A DNA stretch of 64,000 nt from Pseudaminobacter soli (ex Li et al. 2025) (lineage in GTDB: Bacteria; Pseudomonadota; Alphaproteobacteria; Rhizobiales; Rhizobiaceae): positions 1 through 64,000 of the forward strand of contig NZ_JARXVF010000002.1 of the NCBI RefSeq assembly GCF_029892515.1. Reading direction: 5' to 3'. Of this stretch, positions 1-10,773 are shown piece after piece; the stretch's first letter is position 1, and each line of letters starts with the position of its first letter. The notes under the pieces are model-generated. The model did no database searches and was not told the origin of the DNA. It saw only the letters and a list, made by a program, of their open reading frames with translations. The translations under genes and the position numbers were made by a program.

Positions 1-2
1 TC

Positions 3-2549
3 CCGGTGGTGGTGAAGGACGCCGACGGCGATCCGGCTCCCGCCGGCAACCTGGTCATCAACATCGTCGACGACGTGCCGACGGCGCATGCGGACGAGCT
101 GACGATCGGCAAGGGCGACTTCGCCGGCCACAACGGCAATGTGATCACCGGCGCGGGTGAAGACAATCCGGCTGCCGGGGCGGACGTAAAGGGTGCTGAC
201 GGGGCGAGCGTGACCTCGGCCTATGGCACGGGTTCGGCGCAACTGGTGACGGATGCGGGGACGACGATTGCCGGCCAGTACGGCACGCTGGTGCTGAAGG
301 CGGACGGCAGCTACACCTATACCCGCAATCCGGGCACGAAGGGCGGCGTGGACGACGTCTTCCACTACACGCTGACCGACGGTGATGGCGACACTTCGTC
401 AACCACGCTGACAATCCACATTGGCGATGCGGGCGTGACGGTAGGGTCGCCTGGAACGGGAGCGGGTGTGGACACGGTCTATGAGGCCGGCCTGGCGAAC
501 GGCTCGCATGTGGGGCCGACGCAGACGGTTGCGAGCGGCGTAATCACAGTTGCCGCGCCAGACGGGGTCGGTTCGATCACAGTGAACGGGGTGCCGGTTG
601 TGCTGAACGGCACGCACACGACGATCGCCGACGGGGCGCGTGGCAGCCTGGACGTGTGGTGGAACGGGACGTCGATCCAGTACCAGTACACGCTGCAGCA
701 CAACTATCTCGAGAGCCCGGCGGTGAACAACGGCCGGGATCTGGAAGCAACGCCGCAGTTTGCGGTGAAGGTGACGGACCAGGACGGCAGCGTCGGCAAC
801 GGCACGCTGACGATCAACATCTATGACGATGCGCCTATATTGAACAGCGTGCAGAATCAGCAGGCAAGCAACGATCCTTCACAGACACCTGCAGTTGGAC
901 ATATCGATTTTGTCCCCGGAGCCGATGGCGTCGGGTCGGCCATGACGATTTCAGCTAATACCACCGGCATCACCTCGGGCGGCCACAATCTTATTACGGT
1001 GCAGGAAGGTAATGTATTGACGGCCTATGCCGACAATGACAACAGCGGTACCTATAACCAAGGTGATACTGCGGTATTCACAATCACCGTGGACCCAACA
1101 GGTGGACAGTATGTTTTCGATCTGAAAGTGCCGCTGGATGGCGTGACAACTCCTGTTTCGATCGGTAGCGGCAGCTCTTTCGGCAGCGGTCCGAGCTCCT
1201 CCGTTGTCGTGTCGCAAGGTGGCCAAAACATCGTCATGGTAACAGGCTGGAAGTCCACCGATTCTGGCGGCGTTTTCACCTCACAACACGAAAAGGACTG
1301 GTTGCAAGGCGGCAATCCAGCACTGACGCAGACGAATGACGTCAACGGCTCTGGCCAAGGTTGGGGGCTTGGAAACAATAACTTCGACAAAGGCGAGTTC
1401 ATGCGTTTCGATTTCGGAACGCCGAACGACTACGATGGCGCTGGCCCCTACACGCCGCCTAACATCACTTTGGCGAATGTCTCATTTGCCACATTCAAGT
1501 TCGAAACAGTCAGTTCAGCTAATAAGATCGAGTTCGTCGCCCATTACACAGATGGAACATTTGCTGCTTACGTCCCGGCAAATGGCGCCACTTCCGTGAC
1601 GATTACATCGCCTGCCGGTGCGCAAATCGCATGGATCGATGCGTACGAATCGTCGGGAAAGACCAAACTAAACCTCACGAGTGTCGGTGTAACATCCACC
1701 ACGGTCGACCACACGATCCCGGTGACGTTGCAGCTGACGGACGGCGACGGGGATCATACCGGGACGGCGAGTTTCAACATTCACGTCGCCGATGGCCTGA
1801 CGCCCTCCGCTGTAGCGACCCCGGCCGGGCTTGATGCCAACCACAACGCCATCCAGGCGCTCGATGTTTCGCACTTGGCCGTCGCATTCGATTACAATGG
1901 CGAAGGCATTGCATCGAAAACTGCCGCCGACGTTGGCCCCAATCACGGCATTCTGGCTATAGATCCTAATGGCAATAGCATAGGTAGCAGTGGCTCGGAG
2001 ATCACCCAGCATGATGTGGGCGCGGCAACTGACCTCACCGCGCCCGACGGCAAGCCGACGGCCCTCGAGATCGAGACTTTTGCAAGCCCTGCTCTCGGGG
2101 AGCACATCAGTGGCTCTGACAATAACGATCTCCTGGTCGGCGATAGTGCCAACCACATCCTGGATGGAGGTCCCGGCAACGACATCCTCATTGGCGGTGC
2201 TGGCAACGACCTGCTGATCGGCGGACTGGGACAGGACACGCTGACGGGCGCCAGCGGGGCCGACACGTTCAAGCTCGACAGCCTGGACATCAAGGACCTG
2301 ATCACCGACTACAATGGTGGCGAAGGCGACGTGATCGATCTTACGGCATTGTTCAAGACCGATGGCGGCAACCTTGATGATTTCGTTCGCTACGACCAGT
2401 CGACCGGCACGCTGAGCGTCGACAAGGACGGTGCGGCCAATGGCACCAATTTCGTCGACGTGGCTACGCTGCAGAATACGCCGGTGGCCAGCACCATCAC
2501 ACTGCTCTACGACGACGACAAGCATGCAACCGCCCCAGGCGTGGTCTGA
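3..2549 (+). CDS. VCBS/RTX-type large secreted protein, C-terminal part (5' end outside window)
   Basis: The reading frame is open at the left edge, so only the last roughly 850 residues are present. It contains repeated VCBS/cadherin-like blocks rich in DGDGD and 'GTLTINIYDDAP'-type segments, which recur at about residues 15-145 and 150-280. Near residues 700-765 there is a cluster of calcium-binding RTX nonapeptides (GGPGNDILI, GGAGNDLLI, GGLGQDTLT), followed by a type I secretion C-terminal segment. Proteins of this build are exported through TolC-type type I secretion and act as surface adhesins or biofilm proteins; that role is inferred from the family. No HlyB/HlyD/TolC genes are in the window. 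The gene ends in TGA and a new gene begins 55 bases later. Confidence 0.85.
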   Translation, partial: PVVVKDADGDPAPAGNLVINIVDDVPTAHADELTIGKGDFAGHNGNVITGAGEDNPAAGADVKGADGASVTSAYGTGSAQLVTDAGTTIAGQYGTLVLKADGSYTYTRNPGTKGGVDDVFHYTLTDGDGDTSSTTLTIHIGDAGVTVGSPGTGAGVDTVYEAGLANGSHVGPTQTVASGVITVAAPDGVGSITVNGVPVVLNGTHTTIADGARGSLDVWWNGTSIQYQYTLQHNYLESPAVNNGRDLEATPQFAVKVTDQDGSVGNGTLTINIYDDAPILNSVQNQQASNDPSQTPAVGHIDFVPGADGVGSAMTISANTTGITSGGHNLITVQEGNVLTAYADNDNSGTYNQGDTAVFTITVDPTGGQYVFDLKVPLDGVTTPVSIGSGSSFGSGPSSSVVVSQGGQNIVMVTGWKSTDSGGVFTSQHEKDWLQGGNPALTQTNDVNGSGQGWGLGNNNFDKGEFMRFDFGTPNDYDGAGPYTPPNITLANVSFATFKFETVSSANKIEFVAHYTDGTFAAYVPANGATSVTITSPAGAQIAWIDAYESSGKTKLNLTSVGVTSTTVDHTIPVTLQLTDGDGDHTGTASFNIHVADGLTPSAVATPAGLDANHNAIQALDVSHLAVAFDYNGEGIASKTAADVGPNHGILAIDPNGNSIGSSGSEITQHDVGAATDLTAPDGKPTALEIETFASPALGEHISGSDNNDLLVGDSANHILDGGPGNDILIGGAGNDLLIGGLGQDTLTGASGADTFKLDSLDIKDLITDYNGGEGDVIDLTALFKTDGGNLDDFVRYDQSTGTLSVDKDGAANGTNFVDVATLQNTPVASTITLLYDDDKHATAPGVV

Positions 2550-2604
2550 CCTATGGCGCGGCAACGCAAGCGCATGATATAAGAATTCGCGGAGGGAATT
2601 CAGT

Positions 2605-2976
2605 ATGACAAAACTTGCAAAGTCCTTGCTTTGTTGCGTGGCGTTGTTGGCGTCGGCCGGAACCGCTGGCTATGCGGCGGATCTGGCTGGAGGTCCGCAG
2701 ATCGAATACTGCCAGGTTGCCGGTGCGTCGGAGCTTTTGCTGACACAGGGTGTGCCCGAGTTGCGGGCAGAGGTCGTGCAACTGATGGACGAGTCCGTGG
2801 CCGTTTCGGAGGATCCGCATTGGATATTTTCCGCGCGCCCGGCCTTTGTCTGGGCCGTGGAGGCAAAGGCGGCCTGTGGCAAAGCCATTGGCTATCTGAA
2901 GGCGAGCTATCGCGACGAAGATACCCTCAACAAATGCGCATGCTTCCATAGCCGGATGGTCGAGTACATGAACTGA
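2605..2976 (+). CDS. small secreted hypothetical protein (123 aa)
   Basis: The start has a good ribosome-binding site (GGAGGG, about 8 bases upstream). The first 25 residues form a clear Sec signal peptide (basic start, hydrophobic core, AxA-type end near GYAA). The mature part of about 98 residues has several cysteines, including a C-x-C near the C-terminus, so a disulfide-bonded periplasmic protein is likely. I do not recognise the family. It follows the RTX gene by 55 bases and is closed by a strong hairpin terminator, so it may be co-transcribed with the secreted protein. Function unknown. Confidence 0.7.
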   Translation: MTKLAKSLLCCVALLASAGTAGYAADLAGGPQIEYCQVAGASELLLTQGVPELRAEVVQLMDESVAVSEDPHWIFSARPAFVWAVEAKAACGKAIGYLKASYRDEDTLNKCACFHSRMVEYMN

Positions 2977-3022
2977 TCGTCCGGCGAATGCGGCGCCAAG
3001 TGGTTCTTGTGGGATGCGTTGG

Positions 3023-3058
3023 CACGCCCGGCATCGTAGCCGGGCGTGTCGGCCTTTT
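3023..3058 (+). terminator. rho-independent terminator after the small secreted gene
   Basis: A perfect 10-bp stem (CACGCCCGGC at 3023-3032, GCCGGGCGTG at 3039-3048) with a 6-base loop is followed by TCGGCCTTTT. It separates the RTX-side genes from the downstream lipoprotein. It also argues against any start of the next gene near 3046. Confidence 0.8.
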
Positions 3059-3150
3059 CGCGGACCGCTGTCCATTGCGTCCCGCGTCGCTTCTTGCCTC
3101 TAAGCTGCGCAGGCTCGGCCCAACAGGCCTCGAATGTGCTGGAAGCCAAA

Positions 3151-4314
3151 ATGCATCATAGGCGAATTCGGGTTCTAGCGGGCGTAACGGCCCTGTCAGT
3201 GCTTCTCGCGGCCTGCCAGTCCAACGGCAATGTCTCGGATATGCTCGATCCTGGCGGCAGCCCATCGCAGACGAAGGATGGCCCGGCACCTCAGGCGGCT
3301 CTGGTTCTCGGCGAGGGACCGGCGAAGGTTACCATGCTGCTGCCGCTTTCTGCCCCAGGGCAGAGTGGCGAACGGGGCAGAAAAATGAAAGATGCAGCCC
3401 AGCTTGCAATGAACGACCTGGGCAACAAAATCCTCACACTGACGATCGAGGACACGCGCGGTGATGACGGTCGCGCCAAGGAACTGGCCCTGAAAGCTTT
3501 GTCGTCCAGGGTTGTCATCGGCCCTACTGAACTCTCTGTGGCGAGGCATCTGGCACAGGTTTCCGGCAAGCTGCCACCCGTCCTGACACTGGCGGAGAAT
3601 TTCGACGGTGCTCCTGGCATCTATTCCGTGCCGTTGAACGAGGCTGACAGCGCCGCTGCCGGGGCAGCTGCGATCGCCGCAAAGGGTGCCCGGAAGTTCG
3701 TCCTGCTGGTGCCGCGCGGACCCGACGCTTCGGTCCTGGAAAAGCGTGTCGCCAACAGTTTGAGCGTTTATGGCGCATCGCTGGCAGTGACCATTCCTTA
3801 CGATGCCGGTGAGGGTAGCGCGACGGTCGTGACGAATATGAAGGCGCTGGTCGAGGCGCCAGAAGCGATAATACTCGCCACCGGAAACGACAATCCTGTA
3901 TTCATCGCGGGAGCACTGAAGTCCGAAGGTTTTTTGAAGAAAGGCATGGCCCTTGTCGGCACCCACCGGTGGCTTGAGCACCCGATGGACGACCAGGCGC
4001 TCCAGGGTGCTTACATAGCCGCGCTGGATGCAAAGGAAACAGGGCCGATAGCCGAGCGTTTCAAGGCCAAGTTCAACTACCCGGCCGATATCACTGTTGC
4101 GTACGCCTACGACACGGTCGCGCTAACGGCGGGTATCGCCAATGCTCTGGGTCCCGATGGATTGCAAAAGAGCGCGTTCGAAACCCCGGCCGGCTTCCGC
4201 GGTTCGACGGGCGTGTTTCGCTTCAGGTCCGACGGTGGGAGCGAACGATCGATGCCATTCTACCGAATTGAAAACAGTAAACTGAAGCAGATTGCCAAGT
4301 CCACTTCCGGATGA
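3151..4314 (+). CDS. lipoprotein with periplasmic-binding fold (penicillin-binding-protein-activator / LivJ-like)
   Basis: The ATG at 3151 is chosen because it lies downstream of the terminator and gives a proper lipoprotein signal: a basic MHHRRIR start, a hydrophobic core and the lipobox LLAAC with Cys22. The mature protein of about 365 residues begins its folded part with 'VTMLLPLSAPGQSGERG' and 'DAAQLAMNDL'. This is typical of periplasmic-binding type I domains of the LivJ/LpoA group ('penicillin-binding protein activator' in alphaproteobacteria). Such proteins are membrane-anchored in the periplasm. No transport permease is adjacent, which fits a non-transport role. The exact ligand or partner cannot be read from the sequence. 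Confidence 0.8.
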   Translation: MHHRRIRVLAGVTALSVLLAACQSNGNVSDMLDPGGSPSQTKDGPAPQAALVLGEGPAKVTMLLPLSAPGQSGERGRKMKDAAQLAMNDLGNKILTLTIEDTRGDDGRAKELALKALSSRVVIGPTELSVARHLAQVSGKLPPVLTLAENFDGAPGIYSVPLNEADSAAAGAAAIAAKGARKFVLLVPRGPDASVLEKRVANSLSVYGASLAVTIPYDAGEGSATVVTNMKALVEAPEAIILATGNDNPVFIAGALKSEGFLKKGMALVGTHRWLEHPMDDQALQGAYIAALDAKETGPIAERFKAKFNYPADITVAYAYDTVALTAGIANALGPDGLQKSAFETPAGFRGSTGVFRFRSDGGSERSMPFYRIENSKLKQIAKSTSG

Positions 4315-4376
4315 ACGCAGTGCCATTTCTGTATGACGCCTGCGGAGAATCAGATTTACGGGAGTAAAGCTTGGCA

Positions 4377-4401
4377 GTCGGGTGATGAGGCTTCACCCGA
4401 C
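4377..4401 (+). terminator. hairpin downstream of the lipoprotein gene
   Basis: A perfect 9-bp stem GTCGGGTGA/TCACCCGAC with a 7-base loop lies 62 bases after the stop. There is no U-run, so termination is only likely. The stretch 4402-4618 between the convergent genes holds nothing else I recognise. Confidence 0.4.
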
Positions 4402-4618
4402 GATTGGCTCTCGTCGCAGGGCTTTCGGTCGCCATGAAGGTTACAGCGTTTCGCCGCAATCTCATCGCGGCTCCATCGCGAATTGGCGACGGTGCGCTAT
4501 ACTTCGCCCTCAGTTTTCGGATATCGCGTTGATTTGTGCGATTTCTCGTCGGATGCTCGTCCATCTGCGGCCATCTCAAGCAGCTTGATCACTTGAAGGG
4601 CCCAGCCGAAAAGAGGGA

Positions 4619-4654
4619 CTCTGCCGCAAACCCTTATCCCAGTTTGCGGCAGAG
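4619..4654 (-). terminator. rho-independent terminator of the ABC/HAD/PHP operon
   Basis: A perfect 13-bp stem (CTCTGCCGCAAAC at 4619-4631 with GTTTGCGGCAGAG at 4642-4654) begins six bases past the stop of the PHP gene. Read on the minus strand it is followed by TCCCTCTTTTC. It marks the 3' end of the minus-strand operon. Confidence 0.85.
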
Positions 4655-4659
4655 CCGAG

Positions 4660-5562
4660 TTACTTCCAGATCGGATTCGACCAGGCGCTGCGGCCGGTGT
4701 CGTCAATGACGATGACGCGCAGCCACGGGCTCTTTTCCAGTGGAGCGAGCGAGACGGTGGTGCGGGTCATCGAGATGCCGCTGCTGTGGCTCATCAGGTA
4801 ACCCTGTCCGGCGACCAGCACGCGCGAGGCCGGCGAGCAGCGCACCCCCACGCGATCCGCAGTCACGTCGATATCATCGATGCGCGGACCCTGGGTCGAG
4901 TAGAAGTGACCGTTCTTCAGCGCTTCCAGAATGTGCTCGGGGCTGTTGATCTCGGCCTTCAGCTCGATCCAGCCGCCGCCGAAATCGGCCGCCTTGAAGT
5001 GCGCATCGTCGCAAGCATAGGTGGTCAGGCGGTAACCCTTGTCCAGCAGGCCGTCGAGCAGATACGCGCCATGGCCCTTGTCGTGCATAACCTGGCAGCC
5101 ATGGTTGTAGATCTCCACGGAATGGGCAGCATCAACCAGCGTCTCGGCATCCGCCAGCGACAGGCTGTACCAGCCGGGATGGGCAATACCGACGAATGCG
5201 CCGGCGGCCTTGGCGCGGCGGGCAAGGGTCGGACCAGTTTCGTCCGGCGATGTCGGCGCGAAATCGAGCGGCAGACCGACGGCGACCAGGTGCCAGATAT
5301 CGCTCACTTCGGTGCGGGGAGCATGTACCTCGGCGCCGAGCAGCATGGTGAAATTCTCGTCGCTGAACGCGCGCGTATCAGTGATCGGAAAGTCGAACTG
5401 CTTCAGGAAGTGATCGGTGATCGACAGGAAGTCATAGCCCGAGTTGCGATAGGCCTTGATCACGTCCTCGACCGAAAGCGCTCCGTCAGAGCGGGTCGTG
5501 TGGGTGTGGATATTGCCGCGCAGGAAGCGGCCGGGCATGGAGAAGAGAGCGACGCTGCTCAT
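4660..5562 (-). CDS. PHP-domain metal-dependent phosphoesterase
   Basis: The 300-residue protein starts at the ATG at 5562, preceded by AAAGGA; the open frame runs further upstream but lacks a better start. It carries the PHP signature: HTH at residues 19-21 followed by T-R-SDG, then 'SITDH', 'GIAHPGW' and 'CDDAH', which supply the trinuclear metal ligands. The PHP family hydrolyses phosphoesters such as histidinol phosphate, cyclic phosphates and nucleotides. Here it is the last gene of a carbohydrate ABC operon after a HAD hydrolase, so it probably acts on a phosphorylated or phosphodiester form of the imported compound. The substrate is not readable from the sequence. Confidence 0.85.
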   Translation of the reverse strand: MSSVALFSMPGRFLRGNIHTHTTRSDGALSVEDVIKAYRNSGYDFLSITDHFLKQFDFPITDTRAFSDENFTMLLGAEVHAPRTEVSDIWHLVAVGLPLDFAPTSPDETGPTLARRAKAAGAFVGIAHPGWYSLSLADAETLVDAAHSVEIYNHGCQVMHDKGHGAYLLDGLLDKGYRLTTYACDDAHFKAADFGGGWIELKAEINSPEHILEALKNGHFYSTQGPRIDDIDVTADRVGVRCSPASRVLVAGQGYLMSHSSGISMTRTTVSLAPLEKSPWLRVIVIDDTGRSAWSNPIWK

Positions 5563-5591
5563 GCTGATGTCCTTTATGTTCAGGATGGAAT

Positions 5592-6278
5592 CTAGGCGCT
5601 GACGGCCGCTGAAACACCGGCTGCCAGCCAGGGAAGGGCGGCGAGCTGGTAGTGATCGGTAAGGATGTGATCGGCACCGAGCGAAAGCAGGCGCTGGTCG
5701 TGGCCGGGTAGTATGTGGCCGCCGCCGCAGAAGCCGACAACGCGCATGCCCGCGGCACGGGCTGCGGTGACGCCGGTCACGCTGTCTTCGATGACCAGGC
5801 ACCTTTCGGGAGGAATGCCACCCATCGTCTTGGCCGCGTGAAGGAAGAGGTCAGGTGCCGGCTTGCCGCGCGCGACATCGTCGGCGCTGAAGACGCGTCC
5901 CTCGACCAGTGGCGCGAGACCAGTCGCGGCGAAGGTGCAGCAAAGACGCTCATGCCCGCTGTTGGACGCAACACAGTAAGGCTGATTGAGGCCGCGCAAC
6001 AGTTCCACGATGCCAGCAATGGGCTGCAGTTGCGTGTTGAACGCGTCATCGAGACGCTCGGCAAGGCTTGCCTCATAATCAACCGGCAAAAGAACGCCAT
6101 GGATCATCTCAAGCTTGCGGCGTGCCGCCATGGCATCCAGGCCGACCAGCTCGGAAATGGTCTCCTTGACCGACATCGCCAGTCCGAAGGCATTGAGTGT
6201 CTGGCTGGTTACCTGCGCGGCGAGGATTTCGCTGTCGACGAGAACTCCGTCGCAATCAAAAATTACAAGATCTATCAC
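5592..6278 (-). CDS. HAD-superfamily hydrolase (beta-phosphoglucomutase-like phosphatase)
   Basis: The 228-residue protein has the HAD motif I near its start (FDCDGVLVDS, nucleophile Asp8 and acid/base Asp10). It has a helical cap insertion, 'VASNSGHERL' as motif II, a lysine in 'ARGKPAPDLFL' as motif III, and 'CLVIEDSVTGVTAARAAGM' as motif IV. This is subfamily IA, the group of sugar-phosphate phosphatases and beta-phosphoglucomutases. It sits between the importer genes and the PHP phosphoesterase in one minus-strand operon, so a sugar-phosphate substrate is likely. Confidence 0.88.
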   Translation of the reverse strand: MIDLVIFDCDGVLVDSEILAAQVTSQTLNAFGLAMSVKETISELVGLDAMAARRKLEMIHGVLLPVDYEASLAERLDDAFNTQLQPIAGIVELLRGLNQPYCVASNSGHERLCCTFAATGLAPLVEGRVFSADDVARGKPAPDLFLHAAKTMGGIPPERCLVIEDSVTGVTAARAAGMRVVGFCGGGHILPGHDQRLLSLGADHILTDHYQLAALPWLAAGVSAAVSA

Positions 6279-6342
6279 AGCTTTAACCTGATGAAGAGCC
6301 GCGCGTGTTCTTTCACGCGCGGCAGATGTTGGGTGAGGTAAC

Positions 6343-7623
6343 TTACTTCGGAAGAAGCGCGTTGGTTTCCTCGGTGATCTTGGCGAGGCCGTCCTCTGGG
6401 GTAACGTCGCCGCTCATCACCTGGCCGATGATGTCGCGCTGCATGCGCCAGATCTTCACGCCATTGGTGCCCGGATAGCCGCCCCAGGGAGCCGCGCGGG
6501 AGATCTGCTTGATGCTGGTGTACCAGTTCGGGTTCTCTTCGTAGAACTTGCCAAGATATTCGGGCGCAAGCGCTGCCTTGTTGGTCGGCATGTAGCCCGA
6601 GCCGAGAACGGCGATCGTCTGGCCTTCGGCGCTGGTCGCGAACTTGATGTATTCCCAGGCCGCATCCTGCTTGGCCTTATCCTTGGCGAGGATCATCATG
6701 CCGTTGCCGCCGGTCGGCACAACGCCCTTTTCGAGGTTCGAAACCGGGTAGGTCGAGGACATGAGCTTGAAGCGATTGCCGATCAGGTCGGAGAAACCAC
6801 GCGCGCTGTTCGGCGAGGCGAAGATGATGCCAAGCTTGCCGGCGGCGAACTGCTGGCGAGACTGCTCGTAGTCGCGCAGGACCATCTTGCCGTCGGTGAC
6901 GAAACTGCGAGCCAGCTTCAGGGCGTTCATGCCCGAGCCACTGTCGAAGGCGACAGTCTTGTTGTCATCCTTCATGATGTGTTCGCCCTGCTGAAGGATG
7001 AGCGAGCGCCACAGCCAGTCGTCCGGCCAGGCATGCATGTCGTAGGCGAAGCCGTCGACATCGCCGCCGAGTTCCTTGATCTTGGCGCCGAGGGCGACCA
7101 TGTCCGCCCAGTTGGTCGGGAAGTTTTCAGGATCGCCGCCAGCCTGCTTGACCAGATCGGCATTGTAGAAAACGATCGGCGTCGAGGCATTGAAGCCGAT
7201 GCCGTACTGCTTGCCGTCTACTTTGCCGAGATTGAGGATCGAGGGCTCGTAGTTGGCGTTGATCCAGGCCTCGCCTTCCTTGGCCATGTAGTCGTCCAGT
7301 GCAATGACCTGACCGCGCTTTTCGAGCTGATGGACGACTTCAGGCAGCAGGTGATAGCCGGAGTGATAGACATCAGGGAGATTGTTGGTGATGGCTTCGC
7401 GCAAGAGTGCCTGGTGCTGCTCGTCATAGCTCGGCAGCGCATTGCGGAACTTGATGACGATGTCCGGATGCTTCTCCATGAAGGCCGCGGCGACCTTCTC
7501 ATGAAAGACGTTGTGAGCCGGCATGAAGTGCTCGACTTCGATGGTGATCGGGTCCGCGTAAGCGGAGGACGCACCGACCAGGGTGGCGGCGCCGACCAGA
7601 GCGGCCTGCATGAGGGATTTCAT
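6343..7623 (-). CDS. carbohydrate ABC transporter substrate-binding protein
   Basis: The 426-residue periplasmic binding protein is of family 1 (MalE/UgpB-like). Two ATGs are adjacent (7626 and 7623); the second is preferred because it leaves better spacing from the AAGGAG site. The first 24 residues are a Sec signal peptide ending in ASSAYA-D. The mature start 'ITIEVEHFMPAHN' and the later 'WEYIKFATSAEGQ' are typical of the family. It is encoded downstream of its permease and ATPase genes, and the 131-base gap after the second permease may hold an internal signal. The ligand is unknown; a sugar alcohol, glycerol phosphate or phosphodiester would fit the HAD and PHP neighbours. Confidence 0.9.
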   Translation of the reverse strand: MKSLMQAALVGAATLVGASSAYADPITIEVEHFMPAHNVFHEKVAAAFMEKHPDIVIKFRNALPSYDEQHQALLREAITNNLPDVYHSGYHLLPEVVHQLEKRGQVIALDDYMAKEGEAWINANYEPSILNLGKVDGKQYGIGFNASTPIVFYNADLVKQAGGDPENFPTNWADMVALGAKIKELGGDVDGFAYDMHAWPDDWLWRSLILQQGEHIMKDDNKTVAFDSGSGMNALKLARSFVTDGKMVLRDYEQSRQQFAAGKLGIIFASPNSARGFSDLIGNRFKLMSSTYPVSNLEKGVVPTGGNGMMILAKDKAKQDAAWEYIKFATSAEGQTIAVLGSGYMPTNKAALAPEYLGKFYEENPNWYTSIKQISRAAPWGGYPGTNGVKIWRMQRDIIGQVMSGDVTPEDGLAKITEETNALLPK

Positions 7624-7754
7624 CATTTTCTCCTTGAGAGTTGGATGAGCTATTGGGTGGTTACCGGGATCCGATGGAGGATGTTCGGAGCCCATTCTTT
7701 CGGCCGCAGCCGCTGCCAAGGGCGAACCATCCGGCCCATGGCGAAATCGAAATT

Positions 7755-8609
7755 TCACTTCACGCCAGTCATGGTGACGCCCTGGACGAAGTGACGCTGT
7801 GCAAACAGGAAGAGGATCGTCAGCGGAGCAGTCAGCAGCGTGGCAGCGGCCATCAGAGCGCCGAAGCTGGAGCCGAGATCCGTATCGCTGAAATACATCA
7901 TGCCGAGCGGCGGCGGTGCGAGCTCCGGGCTGGTGACGACGATCAGCGGCCAGTAGAGGTCGTTCCAGTGGGCGGTGACCGAAAAGACCGCAAAGGCTGC
8001 AATAGCGGGGCTGGCACTCGGAACAACGACCCGCCAGAGGATTTCCATCTCGCCCATGCCGTCCAGCCTTGCGGCATGGATGATGTCGTCGGGGAAGGAG
8101 CGGAACACCTGGCGAAACAGGAAGATGGCGAAGACCGATAGAAAGAACGGCAGCATCAGCGAAAAGTAGCTGTCGAGCGTTCCGCTGAAGGCAAGCCCCA
8201 TATAGAGCGGCAGGGCCGGTACCTGGACGGGAACGCAAAGAGCAAAGAGCACGAGTGCGAAAAGCAGATTGCGTCCGCGAAACTCGTATTTTGCGAGCGC
8301 GTAGGCGCAGGGGATAGCCGTCAGCAACTGCACCGCCAAAATGCCGGCGCAGATGATTACGCCATTGGCCATGAAGCGAAGCAGTGGCGCCTTGGCGAAG
8401 GCTTCGCGAAAATTGTCGAAACCGACGAAGGTTTGCGGCAGCCAGTGAAATGTCGCCGAAAACACTTCCTGCGACGGACGGAACGCCGTCAGTACCATCC
8501 AGTAGAACGGAAACAGCATGGCGAAGGCGTAAGCCAGAAGGAAAACATGCATCGCGATCTGGCCGGGGGTCAGGCCTGCTCGCACGAGGAAGGAACCGGG
8601 GCGCAGCAT
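7755..8609 (-). CDS. carbohydrate ABC transporter permease (MalG/UgpE-like)
   Basis: The 284-residue inner-membrane protein has six predicted transmembrane segments. The EAA loop 'AARLDGMGEMEILWRVVVPSASPAIAAF' is near residues 185-212; it is the site that docks on the ATPase. Its start overlaps the stop of the first permease by one base (TGATG), which indicates translational coupling. It forms the heterodimeric channel with the upstream permease. Confidence 0.92.
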   Translation of the reverse strand: MLRPGSFLVRAGLTPGQIAMHVFLLAYAFAMLFPFYWMVLTAFRPSQEVFSATFHWLPQTFVGFDNFREAFAKAPLLRFMANGVIICAGILAVQLLTAIPCAYALAKYEFRGRNLLFALVLFALCVPVQVPALPLYMGLAFSGTLDSYFSLMLPFFLSVFAIFLFRQVFRSFPDDIIHAARLDGMGEMEILWRVVVPSASPAIAAFAVFSVTAHWNDLYWPLIVVTSPELAPPPLGMMYFSDTDLGSSFGALMAAATLLTAPLTILFLFAQRHFVQGVTMTGVK

Positions 8610-9535
8610 CAGTAGTGAACCTTCCGTTCCAGAACCTTGGCCTGAACCAGGGACAAAAGCAGGATGATGCCGAGGAAAACGACGGTGATGGCCGAGGCGA
8701 GGCCGATACGCATGTATTGGAAGCCCTCGAGATAGTTGACGTAGAGCAGCACGTCGCTGGCGCCCTGGGGACCGCCGCGGGTCAGCACGGCAACCGTGTC
8801 GAACACCTTGAATGCCGTGATCGAGGTGGTGATGATCACGAACATGGTGGTCGGCCCCAGCATGGGAAGCGTCACGGTGAAGAAGCGCTCGATTGGGTTG
8901 TCGATGCCGTCGACGGCTGAAGCTTCGTAGAGCTCCTGTGGGATTGCGGTGAGGCCGGCGGTGAAGAGCACCATATTAAAGCCCGCAAGTGACCAGACAC
9001 CGATGATCGCAAGTGCGGGCATCACCAGCGACGGATCGCCGAAGAACTCCAGGGAGGGCAGGCCGATCGCGGTGAGAAGGTGATTGACCGGGCCGATCTT
9101 GCCGTGAAGCAGGTATTTCCACACGGTCGCCATGGCGATCAGGGTGGAGGTTACCGGCAAGAAGAAGGCGATCTGATAGAATTTGCGGCCGCGCTTAAGC
9201 CCGTTGACCATGACCGCGAGAACAAGCCCGATGATGACCGATGCCGGAACGACCAGTGCCACGTAGTAGGCCGTGTTGAGCAGCGATCGCCAGAAGGTCT
9301 TGTCTCCCCAGAGCGAGAGATAGTTGTTGAAACCGACGAAGGAGAAGTCGAGCGCGCCGAGCTCATAGTCGGTTAAGCTCATGGCGATCATCATGACGAT
9401 CGGCAACAGCATGGTGCCGACAAGCAGGATGATCGATGGCGCGGCGAACCAGTATGCGATCGATGGCGCGATCTCGGCGCCAAGCCGGCGCCGGGCAGCG
9501 CGGCCGATCGAGGCAGACGACAGAACCATGGTCAT
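8609..9535 (-). CDS. carbohydrate ABC transporter permease (MalF/UgpA-like)
   Basis: The 308-residue protein is a six-span permease with the EAA loop 'YEASAVDGIDNPIERFFTVTLPMLGPT'. The N-terminal region (residues 1-25) is cytoplasmic and basic. The gene starts two bases after the ATPase stop and overlaps the next permease by one base, so it lies in one operon. With the MalG-like partner it makes the membrane channel of the importer. Confidence 0.92.
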   Translation of the reverse strand: MTMVLSSASIGRAARRRLGAEIAPSIAYWFAAPSIILLVGTMLLPIVMMIAMSLTDYELGALDFSFVGFNNYLSLWGDKTFWRSLLNTAYYVALVVPASVIIGLVLAVMVNGLKRGRKFYQIAFFLPVTSTLIAMATVWKYLLHGKIGPVNHLLTAIGLPSLEFFGDPSLVMPALAIIGVWSLAGFNMVLFTAGLTAIPQELYEASAVDGIDNPIERFFTVTLPMLGPTTMFVIITTSITAFKVFDTVAVLTRGGPQGASDVLLYVNYLEGFQYMRIGLASAITVVFLGIILLLSLVQAKVLERKVHY

Positions 9536-9537
9536 GA

Positions 9538-10740
<1,203 letters not shown>

Positions 10741-10773
10741 GCTTTGTCCCACTGATTTCGGTGGAACCATGAC

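Noticed and set aside
3046-3150. Upstream extension of the lipoprotein gene to 3046
   Set aside because: It would start inside a strong terminator hairpin and bury the lipoprotein signal peptide.
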